DNA of 64,000 nucleotides from Archivesica marissinica. Lineage: Eukaryota; Mollusca; Bivalvia; Venerida; Vesicomyidae. The stretch covers positions 14,257,365-14,321,364 of the forward strand of contig CM026391.1 of assembly GCA_014843695.1 (NCBI GenBank), in the 5' to 3' direction. A program made the position numbers and the translations under genes. A model generated the notes under the pieces. The model was not told the DNA's origin and searched no databases. It was given only the letters and a program-made list of their open reading frames with translations. Positions 1 to 12,100 of the stretch are shown one piece after another; position 1 is the stretch's first letter; each line of letters opens with the position of its first letter.

Positions 1-295
1 GCTCTCAGAACTCTAGGGGTCAGTATTATGCCAGTTCATGTACTCTCAGGACTCTCAGGGGTCAGCATTAGGCCAGTTCATGTACTCTCAGAACTCTCAG
101 GGGTCAGTATTAGGCCAGTTCATGTACTCTCAGGGGTCAGTATTAGGCCAGTTCATGTACTCTCAGGACTCCCAGGGGTCAGTATTAGGCCAGTTTCATG
201 TACTCTCAGGGGTCAGTATTAGGTCAGTTTCATGTACTCTCAGGGTCAGTATTAGGTCAGTTTCATGTACACCCAGAGGTCAGTATTAGGTCATG
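1..295. repeat. Minisatellite, 33/42-bp units
   Basis: About eight head-to-tail units built on TTCATGTACTCTCAGG and GGTCAGTATTAGG. Unit length alternates because some units carry an extra ACTCTCAGG block. The array is cut by the window start. Short reading frames across it are repeat artefacts. Confidence 0.9.
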
Positions 296-298
296 TCC

Positions 299-488
299 TT
301 AACCTATTTGATTCTGGATACGGTTCAAACAGTATTTGCAAAGAACATAGAGCCAGATCAGCCACCATAGAATGTTCTGTCTGATCAGGCTCTATGCTAT
401 TCAGATGATCTTGCTAAGACACTTGGCTATGTAGCAAACAACATAGATCCTGATCAGCATGCAGCGTTACCAGAATGAAATGGGTTAA
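299..488 (+). mobile_element. MITE family M1, internally deleted copy
   Basis: It starts TTAACCTATTTGATTCTGG and ends CCAGAATGAAATGGGTTAA, an imperfect terminal inverted repeat. The interior has GCAAACAACATAGATCC / GATCAG hairpin pieces also seen in the copies at 4378, 17178 and 28411. Compared with 17178-17423 it lacks part of one internal hairpin. TTAA at both ends followed by CCC fits piggyBac-type non-autonomous elements; that class is an inference. Confidence 0.75.
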
Positions 489-1009
489 CACCGTACCCAT
501 TACACAATGGAGGCTACTCTTGCTTTCTTCAATTGAAAGGTAAAGCATTTGTTACAGTGTATCTGCGACCATTCAAAAGTTACCGGTAGATATTTGGAAA
601 TCTACAATACGTTCTTTATTGAATACATACTTACATAACTGACGTCTGCTATGCTGTTAGATATTTGGAAATCTACAATATGTTCTTTATTGAATACACA
701 CTTACATAACTGACGGCTGCTGTGCTGAAACTACTTTACAGGATTGCTGGCAATTGATAATCACATCAGGACTCAGCAATATCTCGTTTATTAATGGTTT
801 TATCAATAACTCTTAGGCAATAACTGGACAGAAACTCTTATTCTTGTTAAGAGAACAATTAGCCATCTGATTCCGCCATTATTGCTGCAGATGGTGTTAT
901 TGTAGTGTCATTGTGTTCATTGAAGTCATCATATAGTAGCAAGTGCTCCTTTCACACATTTGAAAGTAGCTTACCTCCTTACACATTTTTGTGGATTGGA
1001 GGTTTATAA
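489..1009. other. Unassigned, with a 71-bp tandem duplication
   Basis: No gene seen. At 588-729 two adjacent 71-bp copies begin AGATATTTGGAAATCTACAA and differ at a few bases. The rest is AT-rich single-copy-looking sequence. Confidence 0.6.
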
Positions 1010-1247
1010 TTATCCGATTAGCGTGCACGCTTCTCACAAATGCAACCCGGGTTCGATCCTCTGACCGGGAAGTATGTGAGATGGTACGATGGTTGCCAAA
1101 TAGGACAGGTGGGTTTTCTTTGGGTACTCCAGTTTCCTCCCACACTAATGACTACATTTATGTTCTCATCTGCGCTCGAGTGATTAAGATAAGTTGTTAA
1201 TGTCTTGCAATCGTTGTAAAATAAATAAAGTTTAAACTTTTTTTTAT
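1010..1247 (+). mobile_element. SINE A copy (tRNA-derived), degraded head
   Basis: It has the family order: tRNA-like head with a B box (GGTTCGATCC), a middle with GACCGGGAAGTATGTGAGAT, and the tail AAATAAATAAAGTTTAAAC followed by a T run. The A-box region is damaged here (TCCGATTAGCG then a gap). The family recurs about ten times in the window. Confidence 0.8.
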
Positions 1248-1474
1248 AATTATCAATTGGTATTTTGCATGTTTATCAGCCCAACATTGCACTGAAAATG
1301 TCTGTTGCATTTTGTGCCTCGTACATGTTCATGATTGCTCCTATGACAAATTTCCAATATTAATTATATGGTTTCATTCCTCCCAAAAATCTGGTCTGCT
1401 GTGTTTATTTGTTATGCCCTAACTGTGGTATTGCAGAATCTGAGGTATTCTGGTACTGGGCAGGAACCGCAGCT

Positions 1475-3410
1475 TCCCATGTTGGAGTGCGATCCTTGAT
1501 CTATATGTATATACAGGCTGCTTGCATGTGGTTGTCGCAAGTACTGGATGGGGCCACAGCTCTCCACATACACTGTGGCATGTGGGAGTGCGATCCTTGA
1601 TCTATATGTATATATACAGGCTGCTTGCATGTGGTTGTCGCAAGTACTGGACGGGGCCACAGCTCTCCACAGACACTGTGGGAGTGCGATCCTTGATCTA
1701 TATGTATATATACAGGCTGCTTGCAAGTGGTTGTCGCAAGTACTGGACGGGGCCACAGCTCTCCACAGACACTGTGGGAGTGCGATCCTTGATCTATATG
1801 TATATATACAGGCTGCTTGCATGTGGTTGTCGCAAGTACTGGACGGGGCCACAGCTCTCCACATACACTGTGGCATGTGGGAGTGCGATCCTTGATCTAT
1901 ATGTATATATACAGGCTGCTTGCATGTGGTTGTCGCAAGTACTGGACGGGGCCACAGCTCTCCACATACACTGTGGCATGTGGGAGTGCGATCCTTGATC
2001 TATATGTATATATACAGGCTGCTTGCATGTGGTTGTCGCAAGTACTGGACGGGGCCACAGCTCTCCACATACACTGTGGCATGTGGGAGTGCGATCCTTG
2101 ATCTATATGTATATATACAGGCTGCTTGCATGTGGTTGTCGCAAGTACTGGACGGGGCCACAGCTCTCCACATACACTGTGGCATGTGGGAGTGCGATCC
2201 TTGATCTATATGTATATATACAGGCTGCTTGCATGTGGTTGTCGCAAGTACTGGACGGGGCCACAGCTCTCCACATACACTGTGGCATGTGGGAGTGCGA
2301 TCCTTGATCTATATGTATATATACAGGCTGCTTGCATGTGGTTGTCGCAAGTACTGGACGGGGCCACAGCTCTCCACATACACTGTGGCATGTGGGAGTG
2401 CGATCCTTGATCTATATGTATATATACAGGCTGCTTGCATGTGGTTGTCGCAAGTACTGGACGGGGCCACAGCTCTCCACATACACTGTGGCATGTGGGA
2501 GTGCGATCCTTGATCTATATGTATATATACAGGCTGCTTGCATGTGGTTGTCGCAAGTACTGGACGGGGCCACAGCTCTCCACATACACTGTGGCATGTG
2601 GGAGTGCGATCCTTGATCTATATGTATATATACAGGCTGCTTGCATGTGGTTGTCGCAAGTACTGGATGGGGCCACAGCTCTCCACAGACAGTGTGGCAT
2701 GTGGGAGTGCGATCCTTGATCTATATGTATATATACAGGCTGCTTGCATGTGGTTGTCGCAAGTACTGGATGGGGCCACAGCTCTCCACAGACAGTGTGG
2801 CATGTGGGACTGCGATCCTTGATCTATATGTATATATACAGGCTGCTTGCATGTGGTTGTCGCAAGTACTGGATGGGGCCACAGCTCTCCACAGACAGTG
2901 TGGCATGTGGGACTGCGATCCTTGATCTATATGTATATATACAGGCTGCTTGCATGTGGTTGTCGCAAGTACTGGATGGGGCCACAGCTCTCCACAGACA
3001 GTGTGGCATGTGGGACTGCGATCCTTGATCTATATGTATATATACAGGCTGCTTGCATGTGGTTGTCGCAAGTACTGGATGGGGCCACAGCTCTCCACAG
3101 ACAGTGTGGCATGTGGGACTGCGATCCTTGATCTATATGTATATACAGGCTGCTTGCAGTGGTTGTCGCAAGTACTGGAGGGGCACAGCTCTCCACAACA
3201 TGTGGCTGTGGGATGCGATCTTGATCTATATATACAGGCTGCTTGCATGTGGTTGTCGCAAGTACTGGATGGGGCCACAGCTCTCCACAGACAGTGTGGC
3301 ATGTGGGACTGCGATCCTTGATCTATATGTATATATACAGGCTGCTTGCATGTGGTTGTCGCAAGTACTGGATGGGGCCACAGCTCTCAACAGACACTGG
3401 GGAATTGGAC
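1475..3410. repeat. 103-bp satellite, about 19 copies
   Basis: The unit runs from GGGAGTGCGATCCTTGATCT through TATATGTATATATACAGG, GGTTGTCGCAAGTACTGG and GCCACAGCTCTCCACA. Central copies are almost identical at exactly 103-bp spacing. Two early copies lack six bases, and the copy at about 3147-3236 has many single-base losses. A variant block (GACGGGG to GATGGGG, ATACAC to GACAGT) starts near 2665, so at least two subtypes expanded. Reading frames on both strands are by-products. Confidence 0.95.
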
Positions 3411-3423
3411 AGGAAATTTAACT

Positions 3424-3659
3424 CCTTGCATGATGGGTAAAATAAAGGCTATATTAGTTAAAAATAATTGTAGCAGATGACAATTCATTAAACTATTTTT
3501 AAAACTCTGGAAATATGTCATGGGATTTTATATTTGTAAGAGTTAAATTACATTACCCCACCCACATCTACAAAATTGTTGTTGTTGTAAAGATCTGATG
3601 TAAATCTAAATGATGGCACGTCAAACGTATTCTCAGTCCGCTATTCTTTTCGATGTTTA
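3424..3659. other. Dispersed repeat shared with 25468-25700
   Basis: The stretch containing GGTAAAATAAAGGCTAT and ATAATTGTAGC is repeated in diverged form near 25468. No coding potential was seen. The class of the repeat is unknown. Confidence 0.45.
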
Positions 3660-3838
3660 TCTTTATCCCCCATTAAAGCGACATTACATTGCAAAACTTT
3701 ATCCCCCATTAAAGCGACATTACATTGCAAAACTTTATCCCCCATTAAAGCGACATTACATTGCAAAACTTTATCCCCATTAAAGCGACATTACATTGCA
3801 AAACTTTATCCCCCATTAAAGCGACATTACATTGCAAA
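3660..3838. repeat. 36-bp tandem repeat of a MITE end plus flank
   Basis: Five copies of CTTTATCCCCCAT plus TTAAAGCGACATTACATTGC. The second half is the terminal sequence of the M3 element that follows. The array is therefore a reiteration of the transposon's left end together with 13 bp of flanking DNA. Confidence 0.9.
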
Positions 3839-4318
3839 AAGCAAATAAAATGCATTTTTTCATGTATAAATGCATAGCTACAACACATTATTCTGAATAC
3901 ATTCGAACACAATCAATAAACATTGTTTTTGTGGTATACAAACTTTCAAAAATGAAAGTAGGATTTCATATAACAGTCATCCGCGCTCCTGAATTGACGT
4001 TTGTTTGGCATTGGAGTCAATACTAAACACTCGATACTTTCGATTAGAGATTAGAAATTTAACTAATATTAGTCTACAAATAAATATGCATAGGCACACA
4101 TGTGAGATATCACGGTAAATATGTACCATACCCCGTGTTATTCAGGATAAACGCGTTGTATTACGCATGAATGTCGACCCTATTTACATTATTTTGTTAT
4201 GTCAACAAACAGCGTATACGACGTTTGTTTATTTGTTGAAATACTCAGTTTTTGAGGCAAATATTTGGGGGGAAATTTCTACATTATGCGTTTTCACCGA
4301 TGTAGTGTGTCACTTTAA
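3816..4318 (+). mobile_element. MITE family M3
   Basis: Left end TTAAAGCGACATTACATTGC; right end GATGTAGTGTGTCACTTTAA, an imperfect inverted repeat. Interior blocks (TGCATAGCTACAACACATTA, AATATGCATAGGCACACATG) recur at 44288-44763 in reverse and at 50197-50545. No protein is encoded. TTAA at both ends may be the target duplication. Confidence 0.75.
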
Positions 4319-4377
4319 GCAGCCAGTTTTCTCCATCCCTTAGCTGGTTGTTTGATACATTTGTTTGTTTTTGGGGT
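4319..4377 (+). mobile_element. M5 fragment (AGCAGCC repeat)
   Basis: AGCAGCCAGTTTTCTCCATC matches the M5 element best seen at 16330-16760. A matching right end (GGCTGCTTGATACAGG, TCTGACTGTATTGG) lies at 4860-4893. The M1 and SINE E copies between them may therefore be insertions in one M5 copy. Confidence 0.45.
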
Positions 4378-4624
4378 TTAACCTATTTAATTCTGGATAC
4401 CGTTCAAACAGTATTTGCAAAGAACATAGTTCCAGATCAGCCGCCATGGAACGTGCCGTCTGATCAGGCTCTATGCTGTTTGCTATTCAGATGATCTTGC
4501 TAAGACACTTGGCTATGTAGCAAACAACATAGATCCTGATCAGCATGCAGTGTCATGCTGCGGCTGATCTGGATCTATATTGTTTGCAAAAGCTTTTAAA
4601 TGTATCCAGAATGAAATGGGTTAA
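4378..4624 (+). mobile_element. MITE family M1, full-length copy
   Basis: TTAACCTATTTAATTCTGG to CCAGAATGAAATGGGTTAA. Two internal hairpins are visible, one around ATCAGCCGCCATGG and one around GATCAGCATGCAGTG / CATGCTGCGGCTGATC. Same architecture as 17178-17423. Confidence 0.8.
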
Positions 4625-4866
4625 TGTCGCACAAACAACTTAGGTCATATGGCAGCTTTCCCGTTATTATCAGTGAAGGGAGACCCCACCTGGGTGCCCA
4701 TTCAAGCTGGATTTCATGCGAGGACAGGCACCCGGGTAGAACCACCAACCAGCTGGATAGATTCCTCACATGAAATCATTCAACAGCCCAGTGGGATTCG
4801 AACCAGCAGCGGTGAGTGACAAGTGACTTGAAGCCAATGACCGTTACCACTCTGCCATCTGGCTGC
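4625..4866 (-). mobile_element. SINE E (tRNA-like head)
   Basis: On the minus strand it starts GGCAGAGTGGTAACGG (A-box-like) and has GGTTCGAATCCCA (B box). It then runs into a body containing GGGCACCCAGGTGGGG. A second, partial head lies at 38560-38690. There is no clear target-site duplication. Confidence 0.6.
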
Positions 4867-4893
4867 TTGATACAGGTCTGACTGTATTGGTGA

Positions 4894-5200
4894 GATCACA
4901 AGAGTTTGAAATTTCATCTAGTTGGCTGATGGATATGATTGGCTGCTCAGGTTTAAGCATCGTTTACCTGTACTAGGCATGTACATGAGAACATAAGACA
5001 GAATTACTCCCTATATCAGTCTCTACTTTCTTAGAAACCAGACCATACTACAAGTTTATTTCCGGGTAAAATCGAAACTGCCTTTGCATGATAAATTTGA
5101 AAATTGTTTGACTCCATAGAAACAATATTGATTTATCACTGAAGTCATTTGTTACTGATATGCACATTCAAATACAGGCAACAACAATTTATTTGTGTGG
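4894..5200. other. Unassigned AT-rich interval
   Basis: No reading frame, tandem repeat or recognised transposon end was seen in this 300-bp stretch. Confidence 0.4.
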
Positions 5201-5440
5201 AAGTTGTGATAGCGCAGTGGTAGCACGCTTGCTTCAGGTGCAAAAGGTCCGGAGTTCGAGCCCAGCTGGAGCCGTTACGATTGTGCCCTTAGCCAAGCAA
5301 TGCATTTAAATTCCATGGTGCCTCTTCTCTCTCCCTCGTGCCGATGGATTCCATCAGGAATGAGTTCTCGAGAGTGATTAATATATAAGTTGTAAGAACT
5401 TGTTTCGCAATCGAGCTAAAATAAATTTGTATAAACTAAA
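5201..5440 (+). mobile_element. SINE B copy (tRNA-derived)
   Basis: Head GTGATAGCGCAGTGGTAGC (A box) and GGAGTTCGAGCCC (B box); middle GATGGATTCCATCAGGAATG; tail GAGTGATTAATA, TCGCAATCGAGCTAAAATAA. The tail is nearly the same as that of SINE A, pointing to a shared LINE partner. Confidence 0.85.
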
Positions 5441-5519
5441 CTCAATTGAGCTGTATGAATGTATCATTTTACATAGACAAGCCTGAACACTATTAATTAT
5501 GATAAACGTCTGTCATAGG

Positions 5520-6468
5520 AGGGCCAATTTCAACATCCACAGCTCTCTAATTTCAACATCCACAACTCTCTAATTTTAACATCTGCAGCTCTCTAATTTC
5601 AACAACAGCAACTCTCTAGTTTCAACATCCACAACTCTCTAATTTCAACATCTGCAGCTCTCTAGTTTCAACATCAACAACTCTCTAATTTCAACATCCA
5701 CATCTCTCTAGTTTCAACATCCAAAAGAATCTCTAATTTCAACATCCACATCTCTCTAATTTCAACATCTGCAGCTCTTTAGTTTCATCATCCACAACTC
5801 TCTAATATTTTCATACACAGCTCTCTAATTTCAACATCCACAACTCTCTAATTTCAACATCCACAGCTCTCTAGTTTCAACATCCACAACTATCTAGTTT
5901 CAACATCAGCAGCTCTCTAATGGCAATATCCACAACTCTCTAATTTCAACATCAGTAGCTCTCTAATTTCAACAACAGCAACTCTCTAGTTTCAACATCC
6001 ACAGCTCTCTAATTTCACCATCTGCAGCTCTTTAGTTTCATCATCCACAACTCTCTAATGTTATCATACACAGCTCTATAATTTCCACATCCACAACTCT
6101 CTAATTTCAAGATCCACAGCTCTCTAGTTTCCACATCCACAACTATCTAATTTCAACATCCACAGCTGTCTAATTTCAACATCCACAACTCTCTAATTTC
6201 AATATCCACAACTATCTAATTTCAACATCAGTAGCTCTCTAATTGCAACATCCACAACTCTCTAATTTCAACATCAGTAGCTCTCTAATTTCAACAACAG
6301 CAACTCTCTAATTGCAACATCCACAACTCTCTAATTTCAACATCAGTAGCCCTCTAATATCAACAACAGCAACTCTCTAGTTTTAACATACACAGCTCTC
6401 TAGTTTCAACATCCACAACTCTCTAATTTCAACATCAGTAGCCCTCTAATTTCAACATCCACAGCTTG
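5520..6468. repeat. 23-bp minisatellite, about 41 copies
   Basis: Unit CAACATCCACAACTCTCTAA plus TTT, with frequent variants (CATCTGCAGC, CATCAGTAGC, CAACAGCAAC). It is much more diverged than the neighbouring 103-bp array, so older or less homogenised. Confidence 0.9.
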
Positions 6469-6694
6469 CTGAACGTCAAACACAAGGGAGCACCAGACAT
6501 GTGACAATTAGGTTGCTAAATGGAACACTGCAGTTACAGGCTTTGTAAATCATCTGCTCCACTAGATTGGTTTGATTCACATGGAGCTACCATTTGTCAC
6601 ATAAAATACATTTTGCTGACTCCAGGGAAGAGCATAGAAGTACAGTAATGGTGTGTCAATAGATCCACGGATTGACCATCATTTATTTAGACAT
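6469..6694. other. Unassigned interval
   Basis: Short single-copy-looking stretch between the 23-bp array and an M2 element; no gene seen. Confidence 0.4.
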
Positions 6695-7370
6695 TTAACC
6701 CATTCAACACCAAGTAACTGACATCGCCTGGTGCATGATATTCCTATACAAATAAATTAAATTTGGACCAGTTCATTTATCAAAATGGGTAATTTTGTCT
6801 ATAAATCGTAGGGATGGCAACGAATGGTGATTGTGATATTCGAATATTCGGATGATCTTCCGAACGAATATTTGAATATTTGCAAATTTCTCCAACTTTC
6901 GATTTCCACTACAGTTAGTACCTGTAAAACAAATGCTTCTCAGTTTGTGTCCCGTCAAATAGACTGCATTAATCAATTAGTGACCCCTGTAAGGTGTGAA
7001 CAACATGTCATCACCCTCCTTTGTTATTTGGAGCCAAATCGCGATGACATTTCGCACCTTCGGGCACGCATTGGGTCATTCTTTGTTTTCGAAACTTAAT
7101 TGATTGAAATTTAAACAAACATATATATCCTTTTAAGTTATGATTTAACTGCAATTGATTAAAATTTGATTTCAATTTTTTTTTAATATTCGAATATGGT
7201 TTTAATATTCGAATATTCGGACGTTCGAACGAATATTCGAACATTCGTTGCCATCCCTAATAAATAGTAATATTACTGGTTAAAAGTGCAGATCCTGATC
7301 ACGAGCCGGCTCATCTGGATGTACACTTTTTGTAAACCTATTTAGAGGTATGTAGAGCTGAAAGGGTTAA
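6695..7370 (+). mobile_element. MITE family M2, split by a hAT-like MITE
   Basis: Left end TTAACCCATTCAACACCAAG, right end GAAAGGGTTAA. The M2 interior (AAATGGGTAATTTTGTCT ... AATATTACTGG, then the GAGCCGGCTCATCTGG hairpin) is interrupted at 6809-7259. M2 is the commonest MITE here, with about ten copies. Confidence 0.85.
6809..7259. mobile_element. hAT-like MITE nested in M2
   Basis: It begins TAGGGATGGCAACGAAT and ends ATTCGTTGCCATCCCTA, a perfect 17-bp terminal inverted repeat. It is flanked by ATAAATCG (6801-6808) and ATAAATAG (7260-7267), an 8-bp target duplication with one mismatch, the size typical of hAT transposons. Subterminal AATATTCGAATATTCG palindromes occur at both ends. No transposase is encoded. 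Confidence 0.85.
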
Positions 7371-7574
7371 TTAATACTATGTTTGTAATCTGATTCCAGG
7401 ACAGAACTTTCTCACACACCTACTGGCCAAGACACATGTTTCCAGGTAGTTTCGCCCATGTGGAATTTCCTTATCATTAACTCCACGTGACAGTTGTCTT
7501 TTAAATGGCTCGATAACACTGGCCCAAACGCCATTCCGTTTGTTTTATAGGAATAAGAATTTGGGTGTTCGGGG
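7371..7574. other. Unassigned interval
   Basis: Nothing recognisable between the M2 copy and the target duplication of the next SINE B. Confidence 0.4.
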
Positions 7575-7584
7575 AGCTAACGGA

Positions 7585-7815
7585 AGTCGTGATAGCGCAG
7601 TGGATACGCGTTCGCTTCAGGTGCGAAAGGTCCGGAGTTTGAGTCCCGCTGGAGACGTTACGATTGTGCCCTTAGGCACGGCATTTAAATTCCATGTTGC
7701 CTCTTCTCTCTTCCTCGTGGCGATGGATTTCATCAGGAATGAGGTCTCGAGAGTGATTTATATAAGTTGAAATAACTTGTTTCGCAATCGAGCTAAAATA
7801 AATTTGTATAAACTA
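7585..7815 (+). mobile_element. SINE B with 10-bp target duplication
   Basis: Complete SINE B with GATAGCGCAGTGGATACGCG and GGAGTTTGAGTCCC promoter boxes. It is flanked by perfect AGCTAACGGA repeats at 7575-7584 and 7816-7825. The B box has a T for C change, so Pol III activity may be reduced. Confidence 0.9.
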
Positions 7816-7825
7816 AGCTAACGGA

Positions 7826-8690
7826 CCATATTCAGGAAGCATCCATTGTGTTCTACGAGGATACTGGCTGTTCGGCTCCGTACGGATGAATGCGGAACGG
7901 CATTTGGTAGCTCCAAAATGTTGTTGTGCATGTTCAAAATAATCCAAATGTGGCGTCGAGAAGTATTCGGAAAGCATACTAGGAGTATATGGCATGTCTG
8001 GAACACGTTCGGGAAGCATGCATCTAGTTCTTAGTATATTTGGAATGAAAATTTAGGTGTTAGGTTCCGTATGCTTTCAGAACACCCCGAATGGACATAG
8101 AACGTGATGAATGCTACCCGAATGGACCTAGAACGTGATGAATGCTACCCGAATGGACCTAGAACGTGATGAATGCTACCCGAATGGACCTAGAACGTGA
8201 TGAATGCTACCCGAATGGACCTAGAACGTGATGAATGCTACCCGAATGGACCTAGAACGTGATTAATGCTACCCGAATGGACCTAGAACGTGATAAATGC
8301 TACCCGAATGGACCTAGAACGTGATGAATGCTACCCGAATGGACCTAGAACGTGATGAATGCTACCCGAATGGACCTAGAACATGATAAATGCTACTCGA
8401 ATGGACCTAGAACATGATGAATGCTACCCGAATGCATTCAGAAAGTGTGCGGAAAGAGCTTGGTCCATTCTAGATAAATACGCCATGTTCGGAAAGCATA
8501 CGGAAAGCAAAACTTTCGTAGTCAACATGCGGGAAGCATTCTGAAACCATTCTGAAAACAGTCGGAAAGCAAATGAAAAGCATTCGGTGATACACTGGGG
8601 GATAAACATTCGGAGAGATATTCGGCCAGTTTAAAAAATCACACCACTTTCATATATGGAAAACAAACGGAAGCTCATTCGGGCCAGTAT
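7826..8690. repeat. Motif-rich region with 31-bp tandem array
   Basis: The core (about 8087-8430) is eleven copies of a 31-bp unit holding CCTAGAACGTGATGAATGC and TACCCGAATGG. On both sides the short words TTCGGAAAGCAT and CGGGAAGCAT recur at irregular spacing. The whole region may be one diverged repeat from which the 31-mer expanded. No protein seen. Confidence 0.75.
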
Positions 8691-9120
8691 GACCAACCCA
8701 TAACTTCACATGTGACCATCACATGGTGTAGTAATATTGAGGTTTTTAATAATGATAGTGTCTCAGAATTATTCGTTTTGCTCAAAACAAAAACAGAAAT
8801 TTAGTTAATATGTAAATCTGAACAACTACACATATTTGTGAGCACTGCCGGTTCAATGAAAGCAATGAAACAAAGATTGGTTCAGCTGGAAGAAAGTTGA
8901 AATTTTCACCTCAAATTCAAAGATTAACCGAGTTGGTAATAAAACATGTGTCCTGGCCAGTTGGAGTGCGAGAACAGAGCCTGGTTTCTGACGACATATT
9001 CTGCCCACTCGGGTGGAATATCCTTGTCCCACACCAGGCCCAGAGGTTACAAAACTTTTCTCAGATCTCAAACTCAAGCTCAAGTAATACACACACCCCA
9101 GGCACAAAATTATCCACAGC
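8691..9120. other. Unassigned left flank of the 43-bp satellite
   Basis: Non-repetitive sequence. A 110-codon minus-strand frame (8853-9185) runs into the satellite and has no recognisable domain; I do not call it a gene. Confidence 0.4.
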
Positions 9121-12100
9121 ACTACATGTATCTCTATTACATATGCAGGCTCATACTTGTCCACACAAATATCACTATTACACATACCCAGGTATATACT
9201 TGTCTACACAACTATCATTATTACATATACCCAGGTATATACTTGTCCACACAAATATCACTATTACACATACCCAGGTATATACTTGTCTACACAACTA
9301 TCATTATTACATATACCCTACCCAGGTATATACCTGTCTACACAAATATCTCTATTACACATACCCAGGTATATACTTGTCCACACAAATATCTCTATTA
9401 CACATACCCAGGTATATACCTGTCTACACAACTATCTCTATTACACATACCCAGGTATATACTTGTCCACACAAATATCACTATTACACATACCCAGGTA
9501 TATACTTGTCTACACAACTATCACTATTACACATACCCAGGTATATAATTGTCTACACAACTATCTCTACACATACCCAGGTATATACCTGTCTACACAA
9601 CTATCACTATTACACATACCCAGGTATATACTTGTCTACACAACTATCTCTACACATACCCAGGTATATACTTATCTACACAACTATATCTACACATACC
9701 CAGGTATATACTTGTCTACACAACTATATCTACACATACCCAGGTATATACCTGTCTACACAACTATCACTATTACACATACCCAGGTATATACCTGTCC
9801 ACACAAATATCACTATTACACATACCCAGATATATACTTGTCTACACAACTATTACATATACCCAGGTATATACTTGTCTACACAACTATCACTATTACA
9901 CATACCCAGATATATACTTGTCTACACAACTATTACATATACCCAGGTATATACCTGTCTACACAACCATCACTATTACACATACCCAGGTATATACCTG
10001 TCTACACAACTATCTCTATTACACATACCCATGTATATACTTGTCTACACAAATATCTCTATTACACATACCCAGGTATATACTTGTCTACACAACTATC
10101 TCTATTACACATACCCAGGTATATACCTGTCTACACAACTATCTCTATTACACATACCCAGGTATATACTTGTCCACACAAATATCACTATTACACATAC
10201 CCAGGTATATACTTGTCTACACAACTATCACTATTACACATACCCAGGTATATAATTGTCTACACAACTATCTCTACACATACCCAGGTATATACCTGTC
10301 TACACAACTATCACTATTACACATACCCAGGTATATACTTGTCTACACAACTATCTCTACACATACCCAGGTATATACTTATCTACACAACTATATCTAC
10401 ACATACCCAGGTATATACTTGTCTACACAACTATATCTACACATACCCAGGTATATACCTGTCTACACAACTATCACTATTACACATACCCAGGTATATA
10501 CCTGTCCACACAAATATCACTATTACACATACCCAGATATATACTTGTCTACACAACTATTACATATACCCAGGTATATACTTGTCTACACAACTATCAC
10601 TATTACACATACCCAGATATATACTTGTCTACACAACTATTACATATACCCAGGTATATACCTGTCTACACAACCATCACTATTACACATACCCAGGTAT
10701 ATACCTGTCTACACAACTATCACTATTACACATAACCAGGTATATACCTGTCTACACAACTATCACTATTACACATACCCAGGTATATACTTGTCTACAC
10801 AACTATCACTATTACACATACCCAGGTATATACCTGTATACACAACTATCTCTATTACACATACCCAGGTATATACCTGTCCACACAACTATCTCTATTA
10901 CACATACCCAGGTATATACCTGTCTACACAACTATCTCTATTACATATACCCAGGTATATACTTGTCTACACAACTATCTCTATTACATATACCCAGGTA
11001 TATACTTGTCTACACAACTATCTCTATTACATATACCCAGGTATATACTTGTCTACACAACTATCACTATTACACATACCCAGATATATACTTGTCTACA
11101 CAACTATTACATATACCCAGGTATATACCTGTCTACACAACTATCTCTATTACATATACCCAGGTATATACTTGTCTACACAACTATCTCTATTACATAT
11201 ACCCAGGTATATACTTGTCTACACAACTATACTATTACACACCCAGGTATATACTTGTCTCACAACTATTACACTACCCAGGTATATACTGTCTACACAA
11301 CTATCACTATTACCATACCCAGGTATATACCTGTCTACACAACTATCACTATTACACATACCCAGGTATATACTTGTCTACACAACTATCTCTACACATA
11401 CCCAGGTATATACTTATCTACACAACTATATCTACACATACCCAGGTATATACTTGTCTACACAACTATATTACACATACCCAGGTATATACCTGTCTAC
11501 ACAACTATCACTATTACACATACCCAGGTATATACCTGTCCACACAAATATCACTATTACACATACCCAGATATATACTTGTCTACACAACTATTACATA
11601 TACCCAGGTATATACTTGTCTACACAACTATCACTATTACACATACCCAGATATATACTTGTCTACACAACTATTACATATACCCAGGTATATACCTGTC
11701 TACACAACCATCACTATTACACATACCCAGGTATATACCTGTCTACACAACTATCACTATTACACATAACCAGGTATATACCTGTCTACACAACTATCAC
11801 TATTACACATACCCAGGTATATACTTGTCTACACAACTATCACTATTACACATACCCAGGTATATACCTGTATACACAACTATCTCTATTACACATACCC
11901 AGGTATATACCTGTCCACACAACTATCTCTATTACACATACCCAGGTATATACCTGTCTACACAACTATCTCTATTACATATACCCAGGTATATACTTGT
12001 CTACACAACTATCTCTATTACATATACCCAGGTATATACTTGTCTACACAACTATCTCTATTACATATACCCAGGTATATACTTGTCTACACAACTATCA

